From contig NW_025935716.1 of the NCBI RefSeq assembly GCF_000764305.2, forward strand, positions 496,001 to 560,000: a stretch of DNA of 64,000 nt, given 5' to 3'. Shown piece by piece: positions 12,847 through 23,094 of the stretch. The notes beneath the pieces are model-generated. The model was not told the DNA's origin and did not search any database. It worked only from the letters and a program-made list of their open reading frames with translations. This DNA is from Hyalella azteca (lineage: Eukaryota; Arthropoda; Malacostraca; Amphipoda; Hyalellidae). A program made the translations under genes and the position numbers. Position 1 is the stretch's first letter. Each line of letters opens with the position of its first letter.

Positions 12847-12978
12847 TCCTCATCTTCCAGGCAAGGTTCTCTTCCTGGACGCTCTCTGGAGAGGCTTTCC
12901 GGGACCGCTGCCGGGGGGGAGCAACAGGAGGGGGTGGAGTAGGTGAAGGGGAGGGGCTGCTCTCAACCGGGGCCTCTG
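12845..12978 (-). CDS. SESTD1: SESTD1-like gene, E20: proline-rich internal exon
   Basis: The acceptor is TTTTTTTAACAG and the donor GGAAG|GTAAGC. The exon gives two bases plus 44 codons. It joins in phase to E19 if E19 ends at 13749 (codon G|CA). The product starts EAPVESSPSPSPT, continues PPPPVAPPRQRSR, a candidate SH3- or EVH1-binding stretch, and ends in a charged helix ENLAWKMRK. It ends in phase 0, so at least one more exon must lie to the left; candidates are 9895-9742 and 2973-2548. No ORF of useful length marks this exon; the splice sites and phase do. Confidence 0.65.
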
Positions 12979-13748
12979 CTGTTAAAAAAATGCTACTTAC
13001 TTGTTACTCAACAGTTTATTTGTAAATTTAAATGTAAATATCATGATGAATATGTACACCAAAATGAGCTTCTCATTCACGAGGCCCTGAATTGAAGTAC
13101 AACCCTAGAATAGCAGACCTTCCTTTAATAATCAATGAAGAGACTGAATCAGTATGTTTATTATAATTCAAACTGGATGCAGTTGTATCGTATTTGCCAT
13201 AATATTGAAACAAAGAGGCAGCAGGTTTTCTCAGGAGACTACAATTCAAATCGTGTGGTAATTTGTTGTCACGTGCATAGTAAATATTCTCTTCAACTGT
13301 TATGAATCATAGTTAGACAAATTTGGTGATAATCGGTCACCATAAACCCAAATTGGAAATTGATAAGTTAAATAAGTAATATAAATTCATTCCTACCAGC
13401 TCACGAACCGGTTTTATTGTAGATCAATACACGGATACGATTTGGGATTGTAGAAACATCCAAGATAATTAGAAACAGCCAGTTCGACTACATCATTGCA
13501 GTGATGAATAATGTACTCGTACATTATTATACTTATAGAATTCGTAATTTGCTTTTCACTTTGTTACCCTATGTAACATGTTACAGAAAACGTGTTCTCT
13601 CTCTCTTTCACAAGCCTGCATTTAGTTTTACCATTACCTAACCAAATAAAATAACTGAGTGAATAAAATTTTGAATAAACTCCAATTTAAAAGATACTTA
13701 TGCTTATTATTGCAATTTATTGTTAATTTTCGGTTCATAATGATTTAC
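12979..13748 (-). other. SESTD1: Intron between E19 and E20
   Basis: AT-rich. It contains the read-through stop (13735-13737) and an AATAAA on the minus strand at 13721-13716, fourteen bases past that stop, which would allow a short isoform ending in this intron. Nothing else is recognised. Confidence 0.55.
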
Positions 13749-14980
13749 CCGCAACATCGTCGATCTCACTGTCACTTTCAAGCAACGTTTCTTCGATTTC
13801 TTCGACGTCGTCGTCGTCTTCTTGCAACTCATCACGAGTATCAAAGCTGTGCTCTTCTCGGTCAGCATCTTCTGCTCTCAGAGTGGGTGGCGTTAGCGGT
13901 GGAGTTTCATCGCGCCTGAGAGAGGATGAACCAAGAGTTACGCTTTCTGGAAGGAAAGAGGAAGAAGTAAGTATCATGACCTCATCTTCGGGGATGGTGG
14001 GCAAGGAAAAGCGGCGTTTGGGTCTTGTGTCCACCAGGACAGTGGGGAGAGCGGGCCGAGGAGGCGGTGTGGTGTCCATGTCCTCACGAGGTGGGGCTGG
14101 CCGGGGAGGTGTCAGTCTTGAATACAGGACTTCCGTGTCCATAGAAACGTATGAATCAGACGTGGGCGATTGTACGGTGTAAGGTACATTCTCGTACGTG
14201 TTGTCAGTTGCGTTTGTTTCGTCCTCTTCAGCTATAATTTCATCCACTCTAGCAAAATCAACATTGTTATCATAACCATAGTCATCAATGCAGTATGGAT
14301 TTAGAGAACCCTGTATTTCAGCAAACGAGTGATAAAAATATTTCGGAGACTCGGGTCTTTCTGAAGGGGCGAGATCTTCATACCTAACAAACTCCGATTC
14401 GACTGATTCATCTTCCAATTCCCGAGAGAAGTCGATCGTATATTCCTTTTCTGGAAGCGGTTTTATTCCGGCATCAACCTCATTTTGTGATTGTTGAATA
14501 ATCTTGTCTCCGGGTTTATTTTCACCCTCTGCATTACCGTTGTCCTGTGATGGCTGCCTCAAGTCATCCATCAATCCTTTTTCTGGTTCCAGCGGCGGGA
14601 GGATGACCAGTTCTTCACCGGATGTTTGGTGCAGACGAAGGTCAGTTCTTGGGCGCGGAGGAATGTCTCGGTAAAAGCTTGATAAGTTGAGCTTGCTAAG
14701 AGGCCTACGTATGGCAGGACAGGAGTGGTCACCGCGCTCGAAATATTCAGTTAGTGAAGGGGATGATTTGGAGCGCGTTAAGGCAGAGCCACCGGTGACG
14801 TTAGTGGAAGCAATGGGCGACACGTGCGGTCGGATGGGGGAAGAAGTGGGAGAGGTGGAAGAGTGAGAAGTTATGCATGCAGGAGGTGAACTACAAAGCG
14901 ACTGCGCCTCAAGTAAAGTCAAGTGGGGGATGTGAGGAGCGGAAGCACAGGAGCCAACAGGGTACGGGAAAGATACCCAT
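13749..14980 (-). CDS. SESTD1: SESTD1-like gene, E19: signalling tail with SH2 and SH3 ligand motifs
   Basis: A single open frame of about 410 codons follows a strong acceptor (TTTTGTTTCGCTCCAG) and ends at the donor GCGG|GTAAAT in phase 1, or reads on to a stop at 13735-13737. The product is Ser/Pro-rich and acidic. It contains TYENVPY (a YxN Grb2-type SH2 motif), SYVSM (YxxM, PI3K p85-type), VLYSRL, PPRPAPPR and PPPRPALP (SH3-type), and a strongly acidic end near DDDDVEE. These suggest a scaffold tail, by motif only. The start needs a phase-2 exon before it, whereas E18 ends in phase 0. So a small exon is missing, or an in-frame acceptor further in (GAGGCGCAG, near 14900) is used. Confidence 0.75.
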
Positions 14981-16033
14981 CTGGAGCGAAACAAAACACA
15001 GAAGAAAGTTAGAAAAGCAAAATTAAGAACAATTTTTGCGTTCACGTGAAATGGAACGTGCATATACCAGCGGAACGTTTACATAATTTGTAATAATCAA
15101 AATAATAAACTTGCACGAGCAATAAATTCAAAATAACTGCAAACGTGATATTCACGGAAAAAGTTGAAGCTGCCAATATTCTAGTCAACGGAACAATTAA
15201 GAGAAGAAATAATATCAGTCTATTGAGGGTAATAAGCAGCTGACACTTGCATTTAACAAAGTAGAAATTTCTGCTTCAGAGCTACTAAACGAGCGAACAA
15301 CGATGACAACACAGAACCGACAAGCACATTTAATTGTCCTGCCGCTAACATCTCATGCACTGCAGCAAATATAATTTCACTTCAGCCTAAGCCTAAACAT
15401 TCAACTTAATCAACAGCAATTATGGCTCTTGTCTCCTTAAATTTACACTAATCAAAATAATACTTAAATATTTATATGTTGTTCCATTAGTTCTCTCATA
15501 ATGTTTTGTAAGATTCTTTTACTTCACAAATCAACGAAATAAATTTAAGGTTTATGTAGCAGAGCTCAGCTCAAGCTCGATAAATACTATCCACAACAAA
15601 AAGATGACAAAGGTTAAGTAATAAAGGAATGTTGGATAAATTTAGAGGCAAATTATTGGTAACGGATTAGTGCATTTCTCCAGCTTTATTTACAGATAAA
15701 CATATATCGCCATGAACATTCGTTGTTCGCGAGGATCTTTGTAATTAAATTCTGAAGTTCGAGAACAAATATTTTAGTATATATGGTAGGAATTTTAATG
15801 TCATGCAAGTTTTATTACTTTTTATAATTTAAGTGACGAAGATTTCGGTTCCATTGAATATTTCCATAGAGGTTAGAAAGCAATGTATAAAATATTGATT
15901 TGAACGATAGTGCACGATGAATATCATATTACACTAAACATAAAGGGCACATGAACAGATATTGCGCTATCACTTAAAAATATGAAGCTTTTTACTTGCT
16001 TTAATTTAAAAACTTGTTTAGTAATTCAATAGT
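14981..16033 (-). other. SESTD1: Intron between E18 and E19
   Basis: Very AT-rich with no obvious exon, although the phase break between E18 and E19 predicts a small exon here or an alternative splice site. E18 read-through would stop at about 16001. Confidence 0.5.
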
Positions 16034-16117
16034 AATTACCGTCCTCACCTCATATGAGGAGTCTCTTCTGCTACAAATTACCGTCCTCACCTCATATGAG
16101 GAGTCTCTTCTGCTACA
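16034..16117 (-). repeat. SESTD1: Perfect 42-bp tandem duplication spanning the E18 donor
   Basis: Two identical 42-bp copies, each holding the last codons of E18 (reading CSRRDSSYE) and the donor GAG|GTGAGG. The two possible exon ends are 16091 and 16049. As 42 is divisible by three, the second donor would add 14 residues in frame (VRTVICSRRDSSYE). Confidence 0.95.
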
Positions 16118-16348
16118 TGTCACATCTGCAGAGGCTGTCACATCTGCAGCATCTGTCACATGAGCAGCAGCTGTCACATCTGCAGCAGCTGCCACATCAG
16201 CAGCAGACGAAGCAGGTGGCCAAATGGAGAGCTGCAGAGCAGGAATAGCGTCGTCGTCTGCGTGCAGTAAGATGGTGCAGGCACCTGCAGGCGCAGGAGG
16301 CCCGATAACTGGTGCAGGCAGGCCGCTCATAGAACTATCTTCAGTTCT
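16091..16348 (-). CDS. SESTD1: SESTD1-like gene, E18: Ala/Asp/Val/Thr repeat exon with twin donors
   Basis: The acceptor is AATCCCCCAG and the donor TATGAG|GTGAGG, phase 0 at both ends, giving 86 codons (residues about 1230-1315), or 100 codons if the second donor at 16049 is used. It begins RTEDSSMSGLPAPVIGPP. The second half is a coding minisatellite: five 18-bp units encode six-residue repeats such as AAADVT, AAAHVT, DAADVT and ASADVT. Only one of the three frames is open. It may be a cassette exon, since its length is a multiple of three. Function of the repeat is unknown. Confidence 0.7.
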
Positions 16349-16712
16349 CTGGGGGATTTCAGAAATTAAATTAGCAGGAAATAAAAGAATAAGCGGCAAG
16401 ACAAAATTAATATGGATAAGAGTTCAGCTATTGTAAGAGGCCGCCATACGTCATATCTCATATCTCAATCATATATGAGGTTTCTTATAAGTTGTGTCAG
16501 CTCTTGTGGTCAGAAGACCCATAACACTAAGCTCCCACGCTGCTAACATTTCAGGCCCGTAACAAACTTGCACAATCGACACCCGTTCGGCACAGTTATA
16601 AGCTCATCAATGCACCAGGTCGTCTAGTAGAAGCTGTATGTACGCATACTTTGATTAATCATTCATGAAATAGCCTGAAATACACTTTTTTTGTAAGCAT
16701 GATAATGCTTAC

Positions 16713-17463
16713 CTCGAAGTCAGCCATCAGTCCACCAGTGGCCTGATCTGCCATCCCAGATGTCGCCTCTGCTTCAGTCAGCGCTTCTGGCCATTGCTGC
16801 TCTTCGGATCGCGAGGCCCGCAGTTCCTCTTCTCTCTCTCTGCTTAAATTTTCCAAATGTTGTTTTTCCGCTCGACGAAGATACTCCTTGTGCCATTTGT
16901 CGGGATCCTCGTCGGTTGATACGCCTAGTTTACCATTTTTAGGCAATTCTTCCGGCCCATCCCATTGGTCTGGAATATGCGAGTCGTAACGTGTCGCTTC
17001 CATGGCGTCTTCACCCGAAAAGGAAGTCCCAATCGGATCCTGATCCTTTAGGACGTCGTAACGCTTCCCGTGAAGCAATTGTTCTTCTTGGTAATCTGCA
17101 ACAGGTACTGGTACCATAGTACCTTCGTGGTATCTTGCACCAAGCAGTTCAGAGTTTGAGTATGCATCTTTGTCATCCATAGGTTCGTAGGCACCTCGCT
17201 CGTAACCACGCTGTAAAGATGACGCCTCCGGCGCAGTTTCGAATGGATTGCTCGTGTCAAGAGAAGAACGTTCGAGATTTGCATCGTTGGCCTTCATGGA
17301 AAATGTGGATGGATGCTCGTCGGCTCGAGTAGATCTCTCGCCGAGCAAGTAGTCTTCAGCAGCTCGTTGCAGCTGGAGCCAGCGCTCGTCTTCGGCTCGC
17401 TGCTCCTCCGCAAGTTGGCGCGTCAAGCTTTCGCTAGAACTTTTCCTGGATCTAGAACCAGAT
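16713..17463 (-). CDS. SESTD1: SESTD1-like gene, E17: large charged exon with NPF motif
   Basis: The acceptor is TTTTTCGTGCAG (split codon AG|A, phase 2 from E16) and the donor TTCGAG|GTAAGC, phase 0. It holds 250 codons, residues about 980-1229. It starts SGSRSRKSSSESLTRQLAEE, followed by a helical Glu/Arg-rich segment. A SNPFE motif (NPF, an EH-domain ligand) comes next, then a Tyr-rich acidic middle, and a predicted coiled coil near KWHKEYLRRAEKQHLENL. Coding status is strong from length, phase and splice sites. Function is inferred as part of a disordered adaptor tail; no enzyme domain is seen. Confidence 0.85.
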
Positions 17464-17819
17464 CTGCACGAAAAATAATGACTTGAATTTTTTCTTGAAC
17501 AGCAAAATATATTTAACATTTCATTAAGAATTAGCATCGTACAAAAATTCTAATTTAGGGGTCCCAAATTCCATTAAAACAATAATCCACTTCCAGGCCA
17601 CGAATACTGCGCAAGCGTGTTGCTTAGTTCTTTCTGTTTCAAATCCGTCGAATAGAGCAAATCATGAACATTTAAAATTGTACTGCCAATTCTGTTATAG
17701 ATTGCCATTTTCAAATCAACCGAAGTTATTTTATTTGCTGGGGCCAGAAGAGAAACTTAGAGTTTGAGTCTATTTCCTCGCTCGTTTGGACCTCCGTGTA
17801 GAACAGTAGGAGTCGGCGT

Positions 17820-18242
17820 AACCCAAAGCCCCACTGTATTACATTCTTGTTAGAGTTCAGAGAGCAAGATTCTCCCACCCACTTTGCCTAAAAACCCTAA
17901 CTTCTATGAAGGAGCACGGAAGTCACCCCTTGTCCTACCTCCCTTAATCTACCTAGTCTCTAGCCGTTAAAGAGTAGGATGTGAACTTTATTCACCAGCC
18001 GTTCTCCAAGTAAAAGAATAGGATGTAAACTTTACCGACCTTCACCACCTCGGGACCAAATCGTGGAATTGCGGGAGCAGTTTCACTCAACGGCTCTTTC
18101 CGAGATCCGTCTCGCGGAAGAGTGAATAGTCATATTCCCCACCTACGCCTAAGAACCATTTCAAGGGTGTGCAAATAGCCAGATTCACTTCCTTGCGCGC
18201 AAGGACCATCTCGGAGAAATACCAATATTCAGATTCGCCCAC
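17820..18242 (-). repeat. SESTD1: Decayed ~50-bp repeats derived from the E16 donor
   Basis: Downstream of E16 the motif CCCACCT-x-CGCCT(A/G)AG-ACC, which in plus orientation spans the E16 donor and exon end, recurs in diverged form near 18135 and 18185, with weaker traces near 18045 and 17880. It looks like an old version of the junction-spanning arrays seen fresh elsewhere in this gene. Confidence 0.5.
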
Positions 18243-18380
18243 CTGCTCCGCCTGAGGACCGTCTCGTGGAAGTGAAGGAAAGACTGCACGACTTCTTTGG
18301 TCAGGGAACGGGAGCGGGAACGCCAGCGGCCAGCAGCGTCGGGGTGAATTGACGGCCTGCCTCTTCTACCAGAAGTCGAC
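18243..18380 (-). CDS. SESTD1: SESTD1-like gene, E16: Arg/Ser-rich exon
   Basis: The acceptor is TAGCTCTTCTAG and the donor AGCAG|GTGGGC, phase 2 on both sides (split codons AG|G and AG|A). It holds 45 full codons, residues about 934-978. The product opens STSGRRGRPSIHP, has an RS-rich stretch RWRSRSRS and ends in a helix, TKEVVQSFLHFHETVL. The RS stretch is short and could be a basic or phospho-regulated linker. Confidence 0.75.
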
Positions 18381-18613
18381 CTAGAAGAGCTAATGACACG
18401 AAGAACGCGAAAATTGGGATCTAAGGTCAAAAACTTCTTTTGTTTTGGACCGATAAACATGAAATGAAACTTAGGAAGGCAATGAAACGGATAAACGGTT
18501 TTTCTGATATCAATGGAGGTTGAAATAGAGGCGTAATTTTCACATCTCTGTTTTTTTTACTTTGCTTCGATCTTGCAACTGAAGCTGCAACCCAAGATTA
18601 ATTCGCTTCTCAC

Positions 18614-18874
18614 CTTGACGGACTTTGGCTGCTGATGTCTCTTCTGCCTCTCGTGTGGCAAACAGCGTCTCCATCTTGTTTTTTCTGTTGCTGCAAGAGA
18701 TCCTCCTGACGCTGCAGGTGCTTCTGCTGCAGCGCCTCTGCCGTGACCTGGGCTGCCACTTCGGCAGCGATGTCTCGCGCGTCTTCGGCGCTGTGCGACT
18801 TCTTCAGGAGAGATCGCCGGGGCCGCGCTGCACTCAGCACCTCTTCCAGCACCTGTCCGTCTCCTGACGGGGGC
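18614..18874 (-). CDS. SESTD1: SESTD1-like gene, E15: coiled-coil exon
   Basis: The acceptor is CGGTTGTAG and the donor TCAAG|GTGAGA, phase 2 on both sides; 86 full codons, residues about 847-932. After PPSGDGQVLEEVLSAARP comes RSLLKKSHSAEDARDIAAE and then a Gln-rich amphipathic helix (TAEALQQKHLQRQEDLLQQ) with coiled-coil character. A basic Ser-rich end leads into E16. Confidence 0.8.
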
Positions 18875-19335
18875 CTACAACCGAAAACTTTGCGCTAGCT
18901 TTTATTATCACGGAGAAAATCTGAATTTTTTGTTAAGTAGAAAAAAAACTTTCTCAAAGTAGCACCTGTAACTTCCTACTTTGCATAAAACTGTGTAAAT
19001 AATTTAAGCGGTGAATATATTGCTCGCAAGTGAAACATAGATTTTAGGTTAAATATATATTTATGTTTTATATGTAGATGCACCGCATCTGTACATGTTT
19101 AAAATGAGTTCTACGATGCGTCCATTTCGATTAAATTAATACATCTCATTTGGTACGACATGGTATTTACGCCTCCTACCATATACTCATACAATACTCA
19201 TATCATACCATAATGGTGTCTTGGAGTCTTGGAATCGCAGTGCCCAATCTATTTACTTGCAAGATAGTCGAATTTGTTGGAATATTCAGCGAACCGGTAG
19301 CGGTCATAAGGAAGATGGTGCAAGTTCGCACTAAC
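18875..19335 (-). other. SESTD1: Intron between E14 and E15, distal part
   Basis: AT-rich intron with no exon or element recognised. The proximal part of this intron is the 41-bp donor array. Confidence 0.5.
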
Positions 19336-19541
19336 CCGTCGTGGTTATCGATCAGATAGTGCAGGTTTTCACTAACCTGTCATGGTCGTCGAGCAGGTGG
19401 TGCAGGTTTTCACTAACCTGTCATGGTTATCGAGCAGATAGTGCAGGTTTTTACTGACCTGTCATGGTCGTCGAGCAGGTGGTGCAGGTTTTCACTAACC
19501 TGTCATGGCTATCGAGCAGATAGTGCAGGTTTTAACTGACC
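19336..19541 (-). repeat. SESTD1: 41-bp array of six tandem E14 donors
   Basis: The end of E14 plus its donor is copied every 41 bp. Exon-like ends fall at 19541 (used in my model), 19500, 19459, 19418, 19377 and 19336. All but the last read ATGACAG|GTTAGT or ATGACAG|GTCAGT; the last reads GACGG|GTTAGT. Odd and even copies differ slightly, so the array grew as an 82-bp dimer. A period of 41 is not a multiple of three, so moving to the next donor shifts the frame. Confidence 0.92.
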
Positions 19542-19662
19542 TGTCATGGTCGTCGAGCAGGTGGTGCAGGTGCAGGCAGTCAGGACAGGTGTGGTAGGAG
19601 GAGCAGGTGCTGCAGCTGAAGTATTCGCTGATGCTGCTGCCGCTCGGCGTTCTGCGTTGCGC
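19541..19662 (-). CDS. SESTD1: SESTD1-like gene, E14: Cys/His cluster exon
   Basis: The acceptor is TTTCGATGTAG and the donor ATGACAG|GTCAGT; 40 codons plus two bases, phase 0 in and phase 2 out, residues about 806-845. The product reads SSISEYFSCSTCSSYHTC and then PDCLHLHHLLDDHD. The spacing C-x2-C-x5-C-x2-C-x-H-x-H-H looks like a small zinc-binding knuckle. This is inference from spacing; I do not know this module from human SESTD1. The exon is supported by matching phase on both sides and by the array of donor copies beside it. Confidence 0.75.
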
Positions 19663-22600
19663 CTACATCGAAATCAGCGCCATAAAAAGTGGCCAAATTC
19701 GTTAGGCTCATCATTGTAATTTCTTTAGTTTCCAGCACTATTTGCCTATTGCAATTACTTCCATTTTTTGTGGATAAAAAAGAATTAAAAATTTTAATTT
19801 AAAGCAACTACACACTAGATGAAAATTTTGGGATTTTACTTCATTGTAAAAAATTAAATAATTTTTGTCATCAAAGTACGGGCAAATAACTCGGAAATAG
19901 AAAAAATTTCAAAAATTTAATACAATGAATGTAATAATTTCTGGTCAGGATGTCATTACATAGGTTCACGGAAATGTCCACATAAATATGTTGAGTGAAC
20001 TACTCTCAATAATTGATTACGTACATCAATAATAAAATTCCGTTCCGCCTGCGTATGCGGCAGTTCATCTTGTAAAATCCAGTTCTGTTGATCGGTTTAT
20101 GATGTCTTAGTCTATGCCGGTCGTGATAGTATGCTAGACACTATTGCTAGTATGAACCATATTTGTCTGGTATTTTGGAGCTCAGTAAGTCTAGTATTTT
20201 TGGCTGGTTTTGTATGGTCTGCTTGGTAAGTTTGGTATTTGACCGCTCAAGATGTCTAATATTTCTTTCTCAGCTATATATGTCGAATATTTCGTAATCA
20301 ACTTGTAAAAGATAATATTTTATAGTGGTGTCTCCACAAAGTATTCGGATTACCAGTTCCATATACCTTAATTGCAGTGTCACAATTCTATCTTTGCGTT
20401 GGAAGGTAAACGTTACGTTAAATTTCAACGAATTCCTTACTTCCCACACTACTGACGCCATATTTACTATTTTAACAGCACGAATTTCCTCATTATATTA
20501 TCAAATCAATTTTATTGTTTCTATCTCTCAGCCTTTCCTTCATACCATTTTCAAGAATTCGACAATTTCAAGAAAAGAATCATCACTCGTGACAACAAGT
20601 CGCAGGCTGTTAGGCCGGTGGCCGTCAGTCAGCTGGTACAGATTTACATAGGCTCGTCCTTCTACTCCCGTACAAGCATATGCATGGCGAACAAATTCTT
20701 CAAGAAATGAATAGTTCTATGTTTCATGCCGTATCTAAAGTATAAGGTGGTACTTGGGCCACTGAAGTACCGGTTGTCCTACAAGATCGTTAAATCGCTC
20801 GAACACAATATTTTTTTTCTAACTTTTGGAGTCCATTTTATCATTGCCAAACATCCTCTCCTTTCGTTCGAAAATGAGCCACTATAGAGTGTGTACTTCA
20901 GCAGTTCCTTCTGAGGAACAGCAATATTTCTTCACTCTCTTTTTAAAAATTCAAACCTTGAAACTGCTTCAGACACCCGACATATGATGCAGCATAATCT
21001 TCTAACAACTTATCTCAATGGAGAAAATTTAACAAAACCCGTATTAATCTAACGTGGAAGTTGAGAATTGTGGCGATGAAAGTGGTTAAGCCTCAAGACA
21101 TGTGGCATATAGTCGGCATAGTTATACTTGGTGACGCCAAGAGTTGGCAATGTTGAATTAATAATAACCGTACGTTGCTTTCTCTTGTTCAAGAAAGTTA
21201 TAAGGAACGTACGTGTTAATTTTCAGTTTCTTATTACGTGATAGTGTGCAGAAATGTATCATGATTATAACTCAACAATTGAACTTCAGTGTTTCAAATT
21301 GTATCAGTTTTAATTGTGGCCCTGTTTCTTAATCGGGCTCGATTAATTTAGACAAACTGCGGTAGGGGCTTACCGAAAATTTACAGCCAATATCATCACG
21401 TTCTTTATAAACCCTAAATAAACCCAATCACGATCGTGTTACGATCATGTGAGGGGAACGGTGACGTGGCAGTGGAAATACCGACTTTTTAGTTAAGGTT
21501 TTGAAATAAAATTGGTATTTTTTCGACTTTAAGTGTTGTATGCAAGGCTCATAATTGAGGTACAGTGCCCTAGTACATTTGTGTTCCAAGTTTTAAATTG
21601 TTGTAATTTTAATGTGATTTAATTTTAATGATACGGTACTAGCGAGCAGCAGGTCGATGAAGTTCTGGAGGCGATCGGTAATATGATCGCTGGAAAACGT
21701 ACATAGAACGTACTGTAATAATTGAACATCAAAATGTATAGTTCCAGTATATATAGTGATTGACAGCTTGAAATGGTCAGTGAATTGCTCGGGAAATGTG
21801 CAAAAAGAAAACGGTCCAGGTCTTATAATTAAAAGACCAATTTGTACGTAAAACAAAGAACTGAGCAATCTGACGAAAAATTTAGTTCCAACAGACAAAT
21901 TTCATTATAACCAATTGAGATATATTTCATCATTTCAAAACTTCAATTATGCTCATAAGTGATGAATTGTACCTAGAGGATGAGCTTCGGGTAAATTCAA
22001 ATATTGTTTATTTCCATAAAAAATCAGCACTCATTCGGAACCAGTTTCTCCTGATGAATAATGGAGTAATTTAGAAGTCAAAAAGCAGAGAAGCAGGTGC
22101 ATAATTCGCGCAGAAGCAAACGCAGTGCGAGGGCAATGAAGCGTGTACACAAAATTCATCTTTTATGAAAATAAGGAATAACAAATTACCACTATTAAAC
22201 TTTTTACAAAATAACTCTGTACAATAGAATATTCAAAAACAAAAACAAATTAATTAATAGGCAGTAAATAGGCAGTGGAAGAACTAGGTACTATTTATCC
22301 GGCAAGTTCCAATATGAACCTAAAAGAAAAGGAAAATCTATTCGATGCAATACACTAAATTATCTATCATAAAACATTAGTTTAGTATAACAACAGTTAA
22401 CAATTATTTGAGATTATTACTTGCCAGATAAGAAGTTAAATATATGATAATCTAATACAGGAAAACAACTTAAATTTCTAAAAGGTAACTAGGAAAACAT
22501 TCTACAACATTAGAATTTCGATTTACAGAAGAGGTGCACGTGGTTAATTCAATTTAAAATCTGATCAAAAAATTGAGAACAAACAATAAAAAGCAGTGAT

Positions 22601-22853
22601 TTATTCAAATAATACCAAGTCTCACTCAATAAAATAAGTGCTACAATCTAGTGGACAGGAATATTCAGCGAAGTATGTTGAGGTAACATTGGTACAAAAT
22701 ACCTAAAAAAATTTGATTTTAATTTTTTTAAGCTACAAGAAAATAAGTGACGCATAGGAAAGGCAACAAGAAACCCACAACTTAAATAATAACACATACA
22801 CACTTTGTGTTCGAGTTTAAGCATTACGCCGAAGCGGGAGGTCTGCTCCTTAA
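19663..22853 (-). other. SESTD1: Intron 13, part downstream of the MITE
   Basis: AT-rich sequence within the 6.5-kb intron between E13 and E14. Open frames at 20325-20651 (plus) and 21593-21898 (minus) have no domain and no splice context. I see no other element. Confidence 0.5.
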
Positions 22854-23090
22854 CCCTCTACCGCCGGATGTCACTCTCCGGGAACATAACTTTCAACTTA
22901 AATTATACGTTACCTATTGAGTGTAGCAACCTGAGGACGTTTGTACGCAACAGAGAACATTTTAAAGTTGTCGTACGCGGCGGCAACCATCAGTGCAAGT
23001 CATTTTACGCTCACTCTTACGCTCATATCCTTTTTGGTAAGTAGGCTTGTGACAATATTGCTCCGGTTATTCATGTAAGGCGGTAGAGGG
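22854..23090 (+). mobile_element. piggyBac-like MITE, copy 2 (intact ends)
   Basis: A 237-bp element with perfect 12-bp terminal inverted repeats (CCCTCTACCGCC / GGCGGTAGAGGG), flanked by TTAA at 22850-22853 and 23091-23094. It lies within intron 13 of the SESTD1-like gene. It has no coding capacity and depends on a transposase elsewhere. It is the inverted-orientation relative of the copy at 9482-9710. Confidence 0.88.
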
Positions 23091-23094
23091 TTAA

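Noticed and set aside
13883..14182. Plus-strand Gly/Arg/Val-rich frame
   Set aside because: Antisense shadow of E19, whose proline-rich codons read as glycine on the other strand.
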